DNA of 64,000 nucleotides from Rhodobacter sp. 24-YEA-8 (GTDB lineage Bacteria; Pseudomonadota; Alphaproteobacteria; Rhodobacterales; Rhodobacteraceae). Made by a program: the position numbers and the translations under genes. Location of the stretch: the NCBI RefSeq assembly GCF_900105075.1, contig NZ_FNSK01000001.1, forward strand, positions 2,431,001 through 2,495,000. Direction: 5' to 3'. Position 1 is the stretch's first letter; each line of letters opens with the position of its first letter. Under the pieces are notes generated by a model. The model did no database searches. It worked only from the letters and a program-made list of their open reading frames with translations, and was not told the DNA's origin. Shown one piece after another: positions 27,572-36,447 of this stretch.

Positions 27572-29158
27572 ATGTCCGAGAAACTCGACTGGATGGTCGC
27601 CCGTGCCCGCGCCGGCAAAATGAACCGCCGCGAATTCATCGGCCGGACCACCGCGATGGGGGTCTCTGCCGCGCTGGCCTCGGCGCTGTTCACCAAAGCG
27701 GCCCAGGCCGAGGCGAAGAAAGGCGGCACCATCCGTGTGGGCCTTGCGGGCGGCGAAAGCACCAATACGCTCGATCCGGCGCTGGCCGCTTCGGTCGTGC
27801 CGCAGGTCGGCAATGCGCAATGGGGCGAGCAGCTCGTTGACATGAACCCGGACGGGACCATTGATTTCCGGATCGGCGAAGAGGCTTCTTCGAGCCCGGA
27901 TTCGAAGGTCTGGACCTTCAAGATCCGCCAGGGGCTGACCTTCTCGAACGGGGCGCCGGTCACCACCGAAGACGTGCTGGCGACCTTTAAGCGCCATACC
28001 GACGAACAGGCGCAATCGGGCGCGCTCGGGATCGTCAAGGGCATCACCGATATGAAGGCGGAAGGCGACAAGCTGACGCTGACACTTGATGCGGGTTCGG
28101 CCGACCTTCCTTACCTGCTGACCGATTACCACCTGATCATCCAGCCCGGCGGCGGTTACGACAACCCCAATGCCGGCATCGGCGCCGGCCCCTATATCCT
28201 CGAGACCTTCGAGCCCGGCGTCCGCTACGTTTTGCAAAAGAACCCGAATTACTGGGACCCGAATATGGGTCACGCCGATACGGTCGAGATTCTCTCGATC
28301 AATGACAACACCGCCCGCACCGCCGCGCTGCAATCGGGCCAGGTTCATATGATGAACCGGATCGACCCGAAAATCGCGCAGCTTCTGGCCGGCGCCCCCG
28401 GTGTCGAGGTGCGGCGCGCAATCGGGCGTGGCCATTACGTCTTCATCATGCATGTCGACACGGCGCCCTTTGACAATAACGATCTGCGGACCGCGCTGAA
28501 GCTTGCGGTCAAGCGCGACGAGATGGTGGAAAAGGTGCTGGGCGGGCTTGGCTCTGTGGGCAATGACTTCCCGATCAATGCGGCCTATCCGTTGTTCGAC
28601 GACAGCATTCCCCAGCGCGAATATGACGCGGCGGCGGCCAAAGCGGCCTATGACAAATCCGGCCATGACGGCAGCCCGATCATCCTGCGCACCGCGCCGG
28701 GCGCCTTCCCCGGCGCGGTTGACGCGGCGAACCTCTTTGCCGCTTCGGCCCAGGCCGCCGGCATTCCGCTGCAGATCCAGCTTGAGCCCGATGACGGCTA
28801 CTGGACCAATGTCTGGAATGTGCAGCCCTTCTGCGCCAGCTACTGGGGGGGCCGTCCGGTCCAGGACCAGATGTATTCCACCGCTTACCTGTCCACAGCG
28901 GAATGGAATGACACCAGGTTCAAGAACGCCAAATTTGACGAGCTGCTGCTGGCGGCCCGGGCAGAGCTGGACGAGACCAAGCGCAAGGCCGATTACTCGG
29001 AAATGGCGCATATTGTGCGGGACGAGGGCGGGTTGATCCTGCCGATGTTCAACGAATTCGTGGCAGGTATCCGGTCGAATGAAATCGGCGGCTGGGTGGA
29101 CGATCCGAATGCCGAGATGATGAACTACCGCGCTCCGTCCAAGTGCTGGCTGGTCTGA
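27572..29158 (+). CDS. ABC transporter substrate-binding protein, dipeptide family
   Basis: A 528-residue periplasmic binding protein of the DppA/OppA (SBP family 5) type. A twin-arginine signal (NRREFIGRTTAMGVSAALAS, cleavage near AQA) precedes the family hallmark GGTIRVGL and the LTFSNGAPVTTEDVL segment. It captures a peptide or peptide-like solute for the two permeases and dual ATPase that follow. The neighbouring choline-sulfatase-like gene raises the possibility of a sulfated or cationic solute; the ligand cannot be told from sequence. Confidence 0.92.
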   Translation: MSEKLDWMVARARAGKMNRREFIGRTTAMGVSAALASALFTKAAQAEAKKGGTIRVGLAGGESTNTLDPALAASVVPQVGNAQWGEQLVDMNPDGTIDFRIGEEASSSPDSKVWTFKIRQGLTFSNGAPVTTEDVLATFKRHTDEQAQSGALGIVKGITDMKAEGDKLTLTLDAGSADLPYLLTDYHLIIQPGGGYDNPNAGIGAGPYILETFEPGVRYVLQKNPNYWDPNMGHADTVEILSINDNTARTAALQSGQVHMMNRIDPKIAQLLAGAPGVEVRRAIGRGHYVFIMHVDTAPFDNNDLRTALKLAVKRDEMVEKVLGGLGSVGNDFPINAAYPLFDDSIPQREYDAAAAKAAYDKSGHDGSPIILRTAPGAFPGAVDAANLFAASAQAAGIPLQIQLEPDDGYWTNVWNVQPFCASYWGGRPVQDQMYSTAYLSTAEWNDTRFKNAKFDELLLAARAELDETKRKADYSEMAHIVRDEGGLILPMFNEFVAGIRSNEIGGWVDDPNAEMMNYRAPSKCWLV

Positions 29159-29168
29159 GGACGCATCG

Positions 29169-30125
29169 GTGCATCCAATCCTGAAACTTCTGGTCCAGCG
29201 CATCGCGCTGGGCCTCTTGCTGCTGTTGGCGGTTTCGGCAGTGATCTTCCTCGGCGTCGAGGCCCTGCCCGGTGATACGGCGCAGGCCATTCTCGGCCAG
29301 TCCGCGACGCCCCAGGCGCTGGAGAACCTGCGCGCGCAGATGGGGCTCGATCAGCCCGCGCTGACGCGTTACTTTAACTGGCTCGGCGGGGTGATGACCG
29401 GCGATCTGGGCAAGGCCCTCACCAATGGTGTCGATATCGCGCAGGCCATCGGGCAACGCCTGGGGAATACGCTGTTTCTGGCCGGATGCGCCGCCATGAT
29501 CGCGGTGCCGCTGGCGCTGATCCTTGGCGCGGTGGCTGCCCGCTATGCCGGCCGCTGGCCCGATAAGGTGATCTCGGCGGTCACGCTGACCACGATCAGT
29601 CTGCCGGAATTCGTCGCCGCCTATTTCGTGATTTACCTGCTCACGATCGTCTTCCCGGTCTTCCAGCCGGTCGCCATTGTCTTTCCCGGGATGAGCTTCT
29701 GGGCGAAATTGCAGGCCGTGGCTTTGCCGGTCATCGTCCTCGTGATGGTGGTGCTCGCGCATATGATGCGGATGACCCGCGCCGCGATCCTCAATGTCAT
29801 GCAATCGGCCTATATCGAGACGGCCGAATTGAAGGGCCTCTCGCCCATGACGATCATCTGGAAGCACGCTTTCCCCAATGCCATCGCGCCGGTGATCTCG
29901 GTGGTGGCGATCAACCTCGCCTATCTGGTGGTCGGCGTTGTCGTGGTCGAAGTGGTGTTCTCCTATAACGCACTCGGCCAGTATCTGGTCGACCATGTGA
30001 CCAAACGCGACCTGCCGGTGGTGCAGGCCGTCGGGCTGATCTTTGCCGCCGTCTATATCGGGCTGAACATCATCGCCGATGTGACCTCGATCATCGCCAA
30101 CCCGAGACTGAGGCATCCGAAATGA
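29169..30125 (+). CDS. ABC transporter permease, DppB type
   Basis: A 318-residue inner-membrane permease with about six helices. It carries the ALPGDTAQAILGQ region at the N-terminus and the cytoplasmic coupling loop ETAELKGLSPMTIIWKHAFPN near residue 220. The start is a GTG at 29169, ten bases after the binding-protein gene. The stop overlaps the ATG of the second permease (ATGA, 30122-30125). Confidence 0.93.
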   Translation: MHPILKLLVQRIALGLLLLLAVSAVIFLGVEALPGDTAQAILGQSATPQALENLRAQMGLDQPALTRYFNWLGGVMTGDLGKALTNGVDIAQAIGQRLGNTLFLAGCAAMIAVPLALILGAVAARYAGRWPDKVISAVTLTTISLPEFVAAYFVIYLLTIVFPVFQPVAIVFPGMSFWAKLQAVALPVIVLVMVVLAHMMRMTRAAILNVMQSAYIETAELKGLSPMTIIWKHAFPNAIAPVISVVAINLAYLVVGVVVVEVVFSYNALGQYLVDHVTKRDLPVVQAVGLIFAAVYIGLNIIADVTSIIANPRLRHPK

Positions 30126-30934
30126 GAATACCGCCCTCAGCCCTTATCGGCCTTATCCTCACCGGCGTCTTTGTGTTTTCAGCGATCTTCGCCGATCTGA
30201 TCATGCCCTATGCCTATGACCTTCCCGTCGGAGGCCAGTGGGAAAGCCCCTCTGCCACACATTGGTTCGGCACCGACACAATTGGCCGCGACATCCTTTC
30301 GCGGCTGATCAAAGGCGGCCAGATCACGATATTTGTCGCCCTGGCGGCTTCGATCATCTCTTTCTCGATGGGGTCGTTCTTTGGCTTCATGGCGGCAGTT
30401 CAGGGCGGCTGGACCGACCAGATCCTGTCGCGGATCTGCGATCTGATGATGGCGATCCCCTCGCTGATCGTGGCGCTGGTTCTCTTGTCGGTGCTGCCGC
30501 TGAACCTGACGGTCCTGATCCTTGTGATGGGGGTGCTCGATTCCACCCGCGTCTTCCGTCTCGCCCGCGCGGTCGCGATGGATATTGCAGTGATGGAATA
30601 TGTCGAAGCGGCGCGGCTGCGCGGTGAAAAAGGCACCTGGGTGATCTTTCGCGAGATCCTCCCCAATGCGCTGTCGCCACTGGTCGCTGAGTTTGGCCTG
30701 CGGTTCATCTTCGCGGTACTCTTCATCTCGACGCTTTCCTTCCTTGGTCTTGGCGTGCAGCCGCCGCTGGCGGATTGGGGCGGCATGGTGAAGGAAAACA
30801 AGGACGGACTGACCTACGGGATCTCGGCGGCGATGGTGCCGGCGCTGGCGATTGCCGCGCTCGCGATCTCGGTCAACCTGGTGGCCGACTGGGTGCTGTC
30901 GCGCACCTCCAGCCTGAAAGGAGGCCGCGGATGA
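30122..30934 (+). CDS. ABC transporter permease, DppC type
   Basis: A 270-residue permease that pairs with the preceding one. HWFGTDTIGRDILSRLIKGG near residue 43 and the coupling loop EAARLRGEKGTWVIFREIL are family hallmarks. It is shorter at the N-terminus than many DppC proteins. The stop overlaps the ATG of the ATPase gene (ATGA). Confidence 0.93.
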   Translation: MRIPPSALIGLILTGVFVFSAIFADLIMPYAYDLPVGGQWESPSATHWFGTDTIGRDILSRLIKGGQITIFVALAASIISFSMGSFFGFMAAVQGGWTDQILSRICDLMMAIPSLIVALVLLSVLPLNLTVLILVMGVLDSTRVFRLARAVAMDIAVMEYVEAARLRGEKGTWVIFREILPNALSPLVAEFGLRFIFAVLFISTLSFLGLGVQPPLADWGGMVKENKDGLTYGISAAMVPALAIAALAISVNLVADWVLSRTSSLKGGRG

Positions 30935-32598
30935 CTGACAGACCAGGACATAACGGGCCGCTTCTGGAAATCCGTGGTCTCGTGATCGAGGCCACGTCTT
31001 ACCCGCCGGGCGAGCCGCCAAAGAACGTGACCCTGGTGCATGGCGTCGATGTGACGCTGCAAAAGGGCAAGGTTCTGGGGCTGATCGGCGAATCCGGCGC
31101 GGGGAAATCGACCATCGGGCTTTCATCCATGTCTTACGGGCGTGGTGGCGTGCGGCTGACCGGAGGCGAGATCCTTCTGAACGGGCGCGAGATCCGTACG
31201 GCCTCCGCTGCGACCCTGCGCAAGATCAGGGGGAAAGAGGTCACTTACGTTTCGCAATCGGCGGCGGCCTCGTTCAACCCGTCGAAACGGCTGATGGATC
31301 AGGTGATCGAGACCTGCCTGTCGCACGGCCTCATGTCGAAATCCGAGGCCCAGGCGCGGGCGATCACCCTGTTTCGCAAGCTCGGCCTGCCCTCGCCGGA
31401 AACCATCGGCAACCGCTATCCTCATCAGGTCTCGGGCGGGCAGCTGCAGCGGGTCATGACGGCGATGGCGCTTTGCCCCAAGCCCGATCTGGTGGTGTTT
31501 GACGAGCCCACCACTGCGCTGGATGTGACCACCCAGATCGACGTTCTAGCCGCGATCAAAGAGGCGATCCGCGACACCGGCGTCGCCGCGCTTTATATCA
31601 CGCATGATCTGGCCGTGGTGGCCCAGGTCGCCGATGAGATCATGGTGCTGCGCCAAGGTCGCAAGGTCGAACTCGGTTCCACCGATCAGATCATCAACCG
31701 CCCCACCGAGGATTACACCAAAGCGCTGGTTTCTGTCCGCAGCATCGAGCATGCGGAAAAGCCCGAAGACGCGCCGCTTCTGAAGATCGACTGCGTCACG
31801 GCACGTTATGCCGGGACCAATTTCGATGTCCTGAAGAATATCACGATTGATCTGCCGCCTGGGCAGACGCTCGCAGTGGTTGGCGAAAGCGGCTCGGGCA
31901 AATCAACGCTGGCGCGGGCGATCACCGGCCTCTTGCCGCCGTCAAAGGGCCGGATCAGTTTTGACGGGCGCCAGCTGTCGCAGGCCTTTGCCGGGCGCAC
32001 GCGCGACGATCTGCGTCAGATCCAGATGATCTACCAGATGGCCGATACCGCGATGAACCCGCGCCAGACGGTCGGAACCATCATCGGCAGGCCGCTGGAG
32101 TTCTATTTCGGCCTGAAAGGCAGCGCGCGCGACAAGCGGGTGCAGGAGCTTCTCGACCAGATCGAGATGGGCAAAGGCTTTGCCGACCGCTACCCGGCGG
32201 AACTGTCGGGCGGTCAGAAACAGCGTGTCTGCATCGCGCGGGCGCTGGCGGCAAAACCGAAGCTGATCATCTGCGACGAGGTCACATCGGCGCTGGATCC
32301 GCTGGTGGCGGATGGCATCCTGAAACTGCTGCTGGAACTTCAGGCCGAAACGCAGATGGCCTATCTCTTCATCACCCATGATCTGGCAACCGTGCGCGCC
32401 ATCGCCGACAAGATCGCAGTGATGTATAAGGGCGAAGTGCGGCGTTACGGGCAGAAGAGCGATGTACTGGCACCGCCCTTCGACGATTACACCGACCTGC
32501 TGCTGTCCTCGGTGCCAGAGATGGAACTGGGCTGGCTGGAGGGCGTGCTGGAACACCGTCGCCAGACCGGGATCGGCAAAGCCGGCGCCGGCAACTGA
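30931..32598 (+). CDS. Dual-domain ABC transporter ATP-binding protein
   Basis: A 555-residue protein with two fused nucleotide-binding domains of the DppD/DppF type. Walker A motifs are GESGAGKST (first half) and GESGSGKST (second half). The signature motifs are VSGGQLQRV and LSGGQKQRV, each followed by a Walker B (VVFDEPT and IICDEVT). It powers the permease pair. The start at 30931 has a GGAGG site and overlaps the permease stop; a long in-frame extension upstream is rejected. A strong terminator follows. Confidence 0.94.
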   Translation: MTDRPGHNGPLLEIRGLVIEATSYPPGEPPKNVTLVHGVDVTLQKGKVLGLIGESGAGKSTIGLSSMSYGRGGVRLTGGEILLNGREIRTASAATLRKIRGKEVTYVSQSAAASFNPSKRLMDQVIETCLSHGLMSKSEAQARAITLFRKLGLPSPETIGNRYPHQVSGGQLQRVMTAMALCPKPDLVVFDEPTTALDVTTQIDVLAAIKEAIRDTGVAALYITHDLAVVAQVADEIMVLRQGRKVELGSTDQIINRPTEDYTKALVSVRSIEHAEKPEDAPLLKIDCVTARYAGTNFDVLKNITIDLPPGQTLAVVGESGSGKSTLARAITGLLPPSKGRISFDGRQLSQAFAGRTRDDLRQIQMIYQMADTAMNPRQTVGTIIGRPLEFYFGLKGSARDKRVQELLDQIEMGKGFADRYPAELSGGQKQRVCIARALAAKPKLIICDEVTSALDPLVADGILKLLLELQAETQMAYLFITHDLATVRAIADKIAVMYKGEVRRYGQKSDVLAPPFDDYTDLLLSSVPEMELGWLEGVLEHRRQTGIGKAGAGN

Positions 32599-32612
32599 TC
32601 CGGCCAGAAGAT

Positions 32613-32643
32613 ACGGCCCGCCTGTCACCAGGCGGGCCGTTTC
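32613..32643. terminator. Bidirectional hairpin between convergent genes
   Basis: A perfect 12-base stem (ACGGCCCGCCTG at 32613-32624, complement at 32629-32640) with a four-base loop, followed by TTT. It sits between the ABC operon and the convergent aldolase gene and can serve both. Confidence 0.8.
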
Positions 32644-32646
32644 ATC

Positions 32647-33393
32647 TCAGCCGGCGTAATCGGGTTCCTCGCGGTCGAGGATCGCGCGGATCTCGGACAG
32701 ATGGGCGTTCGCAAAACCGGGATAGGCCTCCCATTCTGCAGCGGTCTTTTCCGCCACCGCATCCGACATCAGCCGCAGGGGCCGTCCGGTCGACAGGGCA
32801 CGGATATAGGTCTCGGCAGCGCGCTCAAAGTAATAGAGACGGTTGAAGGCCTCGGCGACCGAGCGGCCGATCACCAGCACACCGTGATTGCCCATGATCA
32901 GCGTGTGGATCTTCGGATCGGCGAGCAGTTCGGCGCAGCGGGCGCCCTCCTCCTCGAATGCCATTCCGCCATAATGGCCATCAACCACCTGGCGGCCATG
33001 GAACATCGCGGAATTCTGGTCGATGGCGGGCAGATGCGAGTCTTCAAGCGCCGCCAGCACCGTCGCATGGACCGAATGGACATGCATCACACAGACCGCA
33101 TGCGGACAGGCCCGGTGAATGGCGCCATGCAGCCCCCAGGCGGTCGGGTCCGGCGCATCGGGGCGCTGCATCGTATCGGGGTCTTCCGCGTCGATCTCGA
33201 CCAGCGAGGTGGCGGTGATGCGCGAGAAATGCCGCCCGTTCGGGTTGATCAGAAACCGGGTTCCGCCCGGGTTTATCGCCAGCGAAAAATGGTTCGCCAC
33301 CGCCTCATGCATATTAAGCCGCACCGTCCAGCGGAAGGCCGCTGCAAGGTCACAGCGCTGGATTTCATGGGTCAGATTACTGTGCTGGTTCAT
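32647..33393 (-). CDS. Class II aldolase/adducin-family protein
   Basis: A 248-residue zinc-dependent aldolase-fold protein. The metal ligands are seen in CVMHVHSVHATVLAAL (two His spaced as HxH) and in IMGNHGVLVIGRS. The NHFSLAINPG segment near residue 34 matches the family. Members act as sugar-phosphate aldolases or epimerases, and many relatives of this size have unknown substrates. A GGGAGG ribosome site precedes the ATG. Confidence 0.87.
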   Translation of the reverse strand: MNQHSNLTHEIQRCDLAAAFRWTVRLNMHEAVANHFSLAINPGGTRFLINPNGRHFSRITATSLVEIDAEDPDTMQRPDAPDPTAWGLHGAIHRACPHAVCVMHVHSVHATVLAALEDSHLPAIDQNSAMFHGRQVVDGHYGGMAFEEEGARCAELLADPKIHTLIMGNHGVLVIGRSVAEAFNRLYYFERAAETYIRALSTGRPLRLMSDAVAEKTAAEWEAYPGFANAHLSEIRAILDREEPDYAG

Positions 33394-33591
33394 TTACGCC
33401 TCCCTGCCGTTATTTATGCGGCCAGCCTGCACGGAGCCGTCCTCACAATCAAGATGGCAGCATCAAGGCAGCTCTGACGCGGAAATTCCTGAATCCAACC
33501 CTGAAATAAGCCCAATCAGACCGCAAGATAACAGCCAGGCCGAGAGCCCTCCCGGCCTCTGCGCATATCCCCCTATCCCCGGAACACCGCG

Positions 33592-34023
33592 ATGCAGGCT
33601 GATCATTCCTTTGACCTAGGCGGCGCAGTCAGGATCGGTAATGGGTTTCGCGCGCTCTGTGTCACCAGCACCGAAACCGCGCCACTCGCCGGGCGGCTGG
33701 CGGCTCTGGGGGGACGGATCGAAACCGAAACCGAACTTTACACTGCACTCTCGGTCGTGATCGACGATCCGCGCGACTGCGATATCCTGGTGCTCGACTG
33801 CGACAGCCTCGGTGCCGGTGATGTGGCGCAGGTGGTCACACGCACCCTCACGGCGGTCCGGTCGCGGCTGCCGGTGGTGCTGATCAGCGCCGGCTTCCCG
33901 ACCCATGTCTTCCCTGATGCCCGTGAAGAGCCGATCCGGCTGCGGGCACCGGTTTCGGATCTGAGCCTTCGGATCGGCTGCGAACATGCGCTGCGCGATC
34001 TGACCCGCTGGGCGACCGCCTGA
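33592..34023 (+). CDS. Receiver-like small protein, degenerate
   Basis: A 143-residue protein with the alternating pattern of a CheY-like fold: a conserved-looking LVLDCDSLG strand and a VVLISAGF strand in the positions of the phospho-acceptor and switch strands. The acidic pocket at the N-terminal strand is poor, so phosphorylation is doubtful. The function is unknown. No sensor kinase is adjacent. Confidence 0.6.
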   Translation: MQADHSFDLGGAVRIGNGFRALCVTSTETAPLAGRLAALGGRIETETELYTALSVVIDDPRDCDILVLDCDSLGAGDVAQVVTRTLTAVRSRLPVVLISAGFPTHVFPDAREEPIRLRAPVSDLSLRIGCEHALRDLTRWATA

Positions 34024-34073
34024 GGCCCCCGGCCCGAGCGGCATCCATACAGCAACCGCTGGATCGCAAATGA

Positions 34074-34100
34074 AAAAAGGCGGCCACGGGGCCGCCCTTT
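34074..34100 (-). terminator. Intrinsic terminator of cspA
   Basis: Stem GGCGGCC (34079-34085) with its complement at 34090-34096 and a four-base loop. On the minus strand it is followed by a run of T. It lies about 25 bases behind cspA. Confidence 0.9.
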
Positions 34101-34124
34101 CTGTTTCAGCTGGCGCCTGAAGGC

Positions 34125-34331
34125 TTATGCCAGTGCGATATTGATCGCGGATTCGCGACCGTCACGGCCGGCTTCGATGTCGAAGGTCACAGCCTGGCCG
34201 TCTTTCAGACCGCGCAGACCGGCGCGCTCCAGCGCGGTGATGTGAACGAAGACGTCTTTCTTGCCACCCTCGGGGGCGATGAAGCCGAAGCCCTTGGTTT
34301 CATTGAACCATTTCACGGTGCCGTTGGCCAT
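34125..34331 (-). CDS. cspA: Cold-shock domain protein
   Basis: A 68-residue CspA-family single-strand nucleic-acid-binding protein. Both RNA-binding motifs are visible, KGFGFIAPEGG (RNP1) and DVFVHI (RNP2). It melts RNA structure in the cytoplasm. An AGGAGA site precedes the ATG by eight bases and an intrinsic terminator follows, so it is monocistronic. The 5' region is long and may be a structured leader, as in other csp genes. Confidence 0.96.
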   Translation of the reverse strand: MANGTVKWFNETKGFGFIAPEGGKKDVFVHITALERAGLRGLKDGQAVTFDIEAGRDGRESAINIALA

Positions 34332-34967
34332 CGTGAGATCTCCTGATCGTATCTCCGCCCACGTTATGTGGCGGACTGGCGCAGTCAGCTTTTTGGTCGA
34401 TGGCTGTAGGCCGTATGGCGGAGACAGGTCGAAAGAAGATAACGTCGCACCTGTCCTATGCCCCGAAATGCAGGAAAGGGCAAGTGAAAGCTGGGCTTTG
34501 CGCGGTTTACCGGCGGATCACGGCGGTCAGCCACCGCCCCCTCGTCGCCCTGAAATCTGCCACAAGTTGCCCTCGGTCGGTTCCTCTGGGTGAAAGCCGG
34601 GGCTTCCCGCAAAAGGGCGCAGGGTGCGAGAGCGGCCGGAAAACCTGAACCAGGGACCGGCGCGCCAAGGCCACTCGGGAAGCGCATCACTCCACCAGGA
34701 AACAACGTCACGATTGCCATGGTCTGGCGCAGCTGTCTGCCTGAACGCCCCGCAATCCCTGCGCTTCCCGCAAACAATGGGCGGACTGTTTGGAAGTTAG
34801 TGGCGCGGGGATTTCCAGGGCGGTGAGGTGATCATCACGCGGCGGATCCACCGTCGCTTTGCACCATGTTTCCCCAGAGGGCTGGCCTGCATTGTCTGGC
34901 AGGCCAGCTCTGGTCAGGGAAGCCTTAGGTCAGAGAAACCTGAGGTCAGGCTCTGGCCTTACCCGGA
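34332..34967. other. Intergenic region upstream of cspA with one strong hairpin
   Basis: About 640 bases. Open frames here lack domain features and ribosome sites. A perfect 10-base stem with an 8-base loop lies at 34881-34908 (GCTGGCCTGC and complement) without a T run, about 60 bases behind the micropeptide gene on the minus strand. The cspA promoter and leader must be in the left part. Confidence 0.5.
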
Positions 34968-35045
34968 TCAGAATACGTCAAAAAGATAGAGAATAATGAT
35001 GATCGGGATCGGGATACCCAGCAACCAGGCGCCAATTCCTTTCAT
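34968..35045 (-). CDS. 25-residue hydrophobic membrane micropeptide
   Basis: A complete short gene: an AGGAGA ribosome site, a five-base spacer, ATG at 35045, and TGA at 34968-34970. The product begins MKGIGAWLLGIPIPIIII and ends LYLFDVF, a single membrane helix with a central Pro-Ile-Pro. The perfect ribosome site and the coherent hydrophobic product argue for expression. It resembles tiny conserved membrane peptides annotated as hypothetical in Rhodobacteraceae. The function is unknown. Confidence 0.72.
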   Translation of the reverse strand: MKGIGAWLLGIPIPIIIILYLFDVF

Positions 35046-35131
35046 GATGATCTCCTTTCGCATTGGTTCCAGGACAGAGATCCAACGCATTCAACCGCCG
35101 GGGGTTCCCGACGCCGGTGAGGCCCCGGCGT

Positions 35132-36157
35132 TCAGCGGCATTCCTCTGCCTGCCAGGTGCCGCGCAGGAAGGCCCCGATCCGCCCGACGATACGCGGATG
35201 GGTGACCAGCATCAGATGACCGCCGCCGGGCACAACGCAGAGGGTGGCATCCAGCCGTCTCGCCAGCCGCGCCACCCCGCCCGGGGAAAACACCGGATCG
35301 ACACTGCCATGCAGGAAAAGGACTGTGGCCCCCGACCGGACAGCCTCGGGCGACAGGGTCCAGCCCAGAAGATCGCCGGTATGTGCCCGGCCAAGACCCT
35401 TCACCGGCAGGATCAGGTGATCGCGGTCGCGTGCCGCCCGTCTTTCGGCCAGGCGCCTTATCGTCGGATCCTTGCGCCAGCCATAGCCGTAAAGCAGCAC
35501 CTTGTAATACTCGCCCCAGACCGCGCGCGGCGCCAGCGAGCCCGCCGTCAGCGCCGACGCCCCGACCGCCAGCATGCCCCGCGCCCCGGATTCGTAGGCG
35601 CCGGGGAAAGGTGTCACCCCAGACAGGACCACGACGCGAACGGAGCGCTGCGGCCCGATCCTGCCAGCCGCCTCGATGGCAATGGCGCCGCCGGTGGAAA
35701 AGCCAAGGATCTCGATCCGGGCGCCGGGATAATGCGCTGCATGGCGCGCGATGGCAGCCGCGACCTCTGCCACGCGCATCGGCGGGTCGAGCGGCTGGCC
35801 CTCGAGCCCCGGAAAGCGGTATTCCATCACCAGATGGCCCGGCCCCGAAGGCCGACGCAGCGTCCCGAAAATATGCGCGGTCGAAAGCGCGCCGGGGATG
35901 AGATAGGTGATCCGCTCTGGCCGTCCCTTCCCCCGTGCGACCTCGTGGATCAGCGCCGCAGGCCCCGGAACGGCCTTGGTCGTGTTGAGCGCACCGCGCT
36001 CCGGCTGCGGCGTCACCTCGGCGGGCTGGCGCGCCGGGCCGCAACCGGCCAGAAAAAGCCCCATGACCGCGGCAAGACAAACCAGATGCCACCGCCAGGA
36101 CTGCCTGCCGGGCAGCCCGGCACCCTGCCTGTCATGAACCACATCGCCGCGCCGCAT
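35132..36157 (-). CDS. Alpha/beta-hydrolase lipoprotein
   Basis: A 341-residue protein with a lipoprotein signal (hydrophobic core LVCLAAVMGLFLAG followed by C) and an alpha/beta-hydrolase fold. The nucleophile elbow is GFSTGG near residue 155, an Asp candidate is in HGSVDPVFSP and the His is in GGGHLML. It resembles lipases/esterases anchored in the envelope. The ATG at 36157 is preferred over a GTG one codon earlier. No partner genes are evident. Confidence 0.82.
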   Translation of the reverse strand: MRRGDVVHDRQGAGLPGRQSWRWHLVCLAAVMGLFLAGCGPARQPAEVTPQPERGALNTTKAVPGPAALIHEVARGKGRPERITYLIPGALSTAHIFGTLRRPSGPGHLVMEYRFPGLEGQPLDPPMRVAEVAAAIARHAAHYPGARIEILGFSTGGAIAIEAAGRIGPQRSVRVVVLSGVTPFPGAYESGARGMLAVGASALTAGSLAPRAVWGEYYKVLLYGYGWRKDPTIRRLAERRAARDRDHLILPVKGLGRAHTGDLLGWTLSPEAVRSGATVLFLHGSVDPVFSPGGVARLARRLDATLCVVPGGGHLMLVTHPRIVGRIGAFLRGTWQAEECR

Positions 36158-36447
36158 CACCAGGACCGTCCAGCTTCAACCGGTTGTGATCCTGCCGGGG
36201 CCATCGCCGCGACGCAACCGCGCATCTTCGGCCTCCCGCCGGTCGTTGCCACACAATCCTGCGAGGCTGCCGCCTTGTGCTGCAGCCGCCCCGCCTCACC
36301 CCGGGAAATTCCCCGGCACATGCCGGTTCCGGCGCGTGTCTGATCGGCGTATCGCGGCGCGCGCGCCTTGCCCCCGCGCGTCCGGATCGCTACATGAGGG
36401 CCAATCCTGCCCAATTCCTGCACGGAAATCCCATTCGGAGCGACCTC

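Noticed and set aside
27491..29290. 599-codon minus-strand frame opposite the binding protein
   Set aside because: It is antisense to a clear ABC binding protein and lacks any domain.
34590..34826. 78-codon frame upstream of cspA
   Set aside because: Shadow-like composition, no ribosome site.
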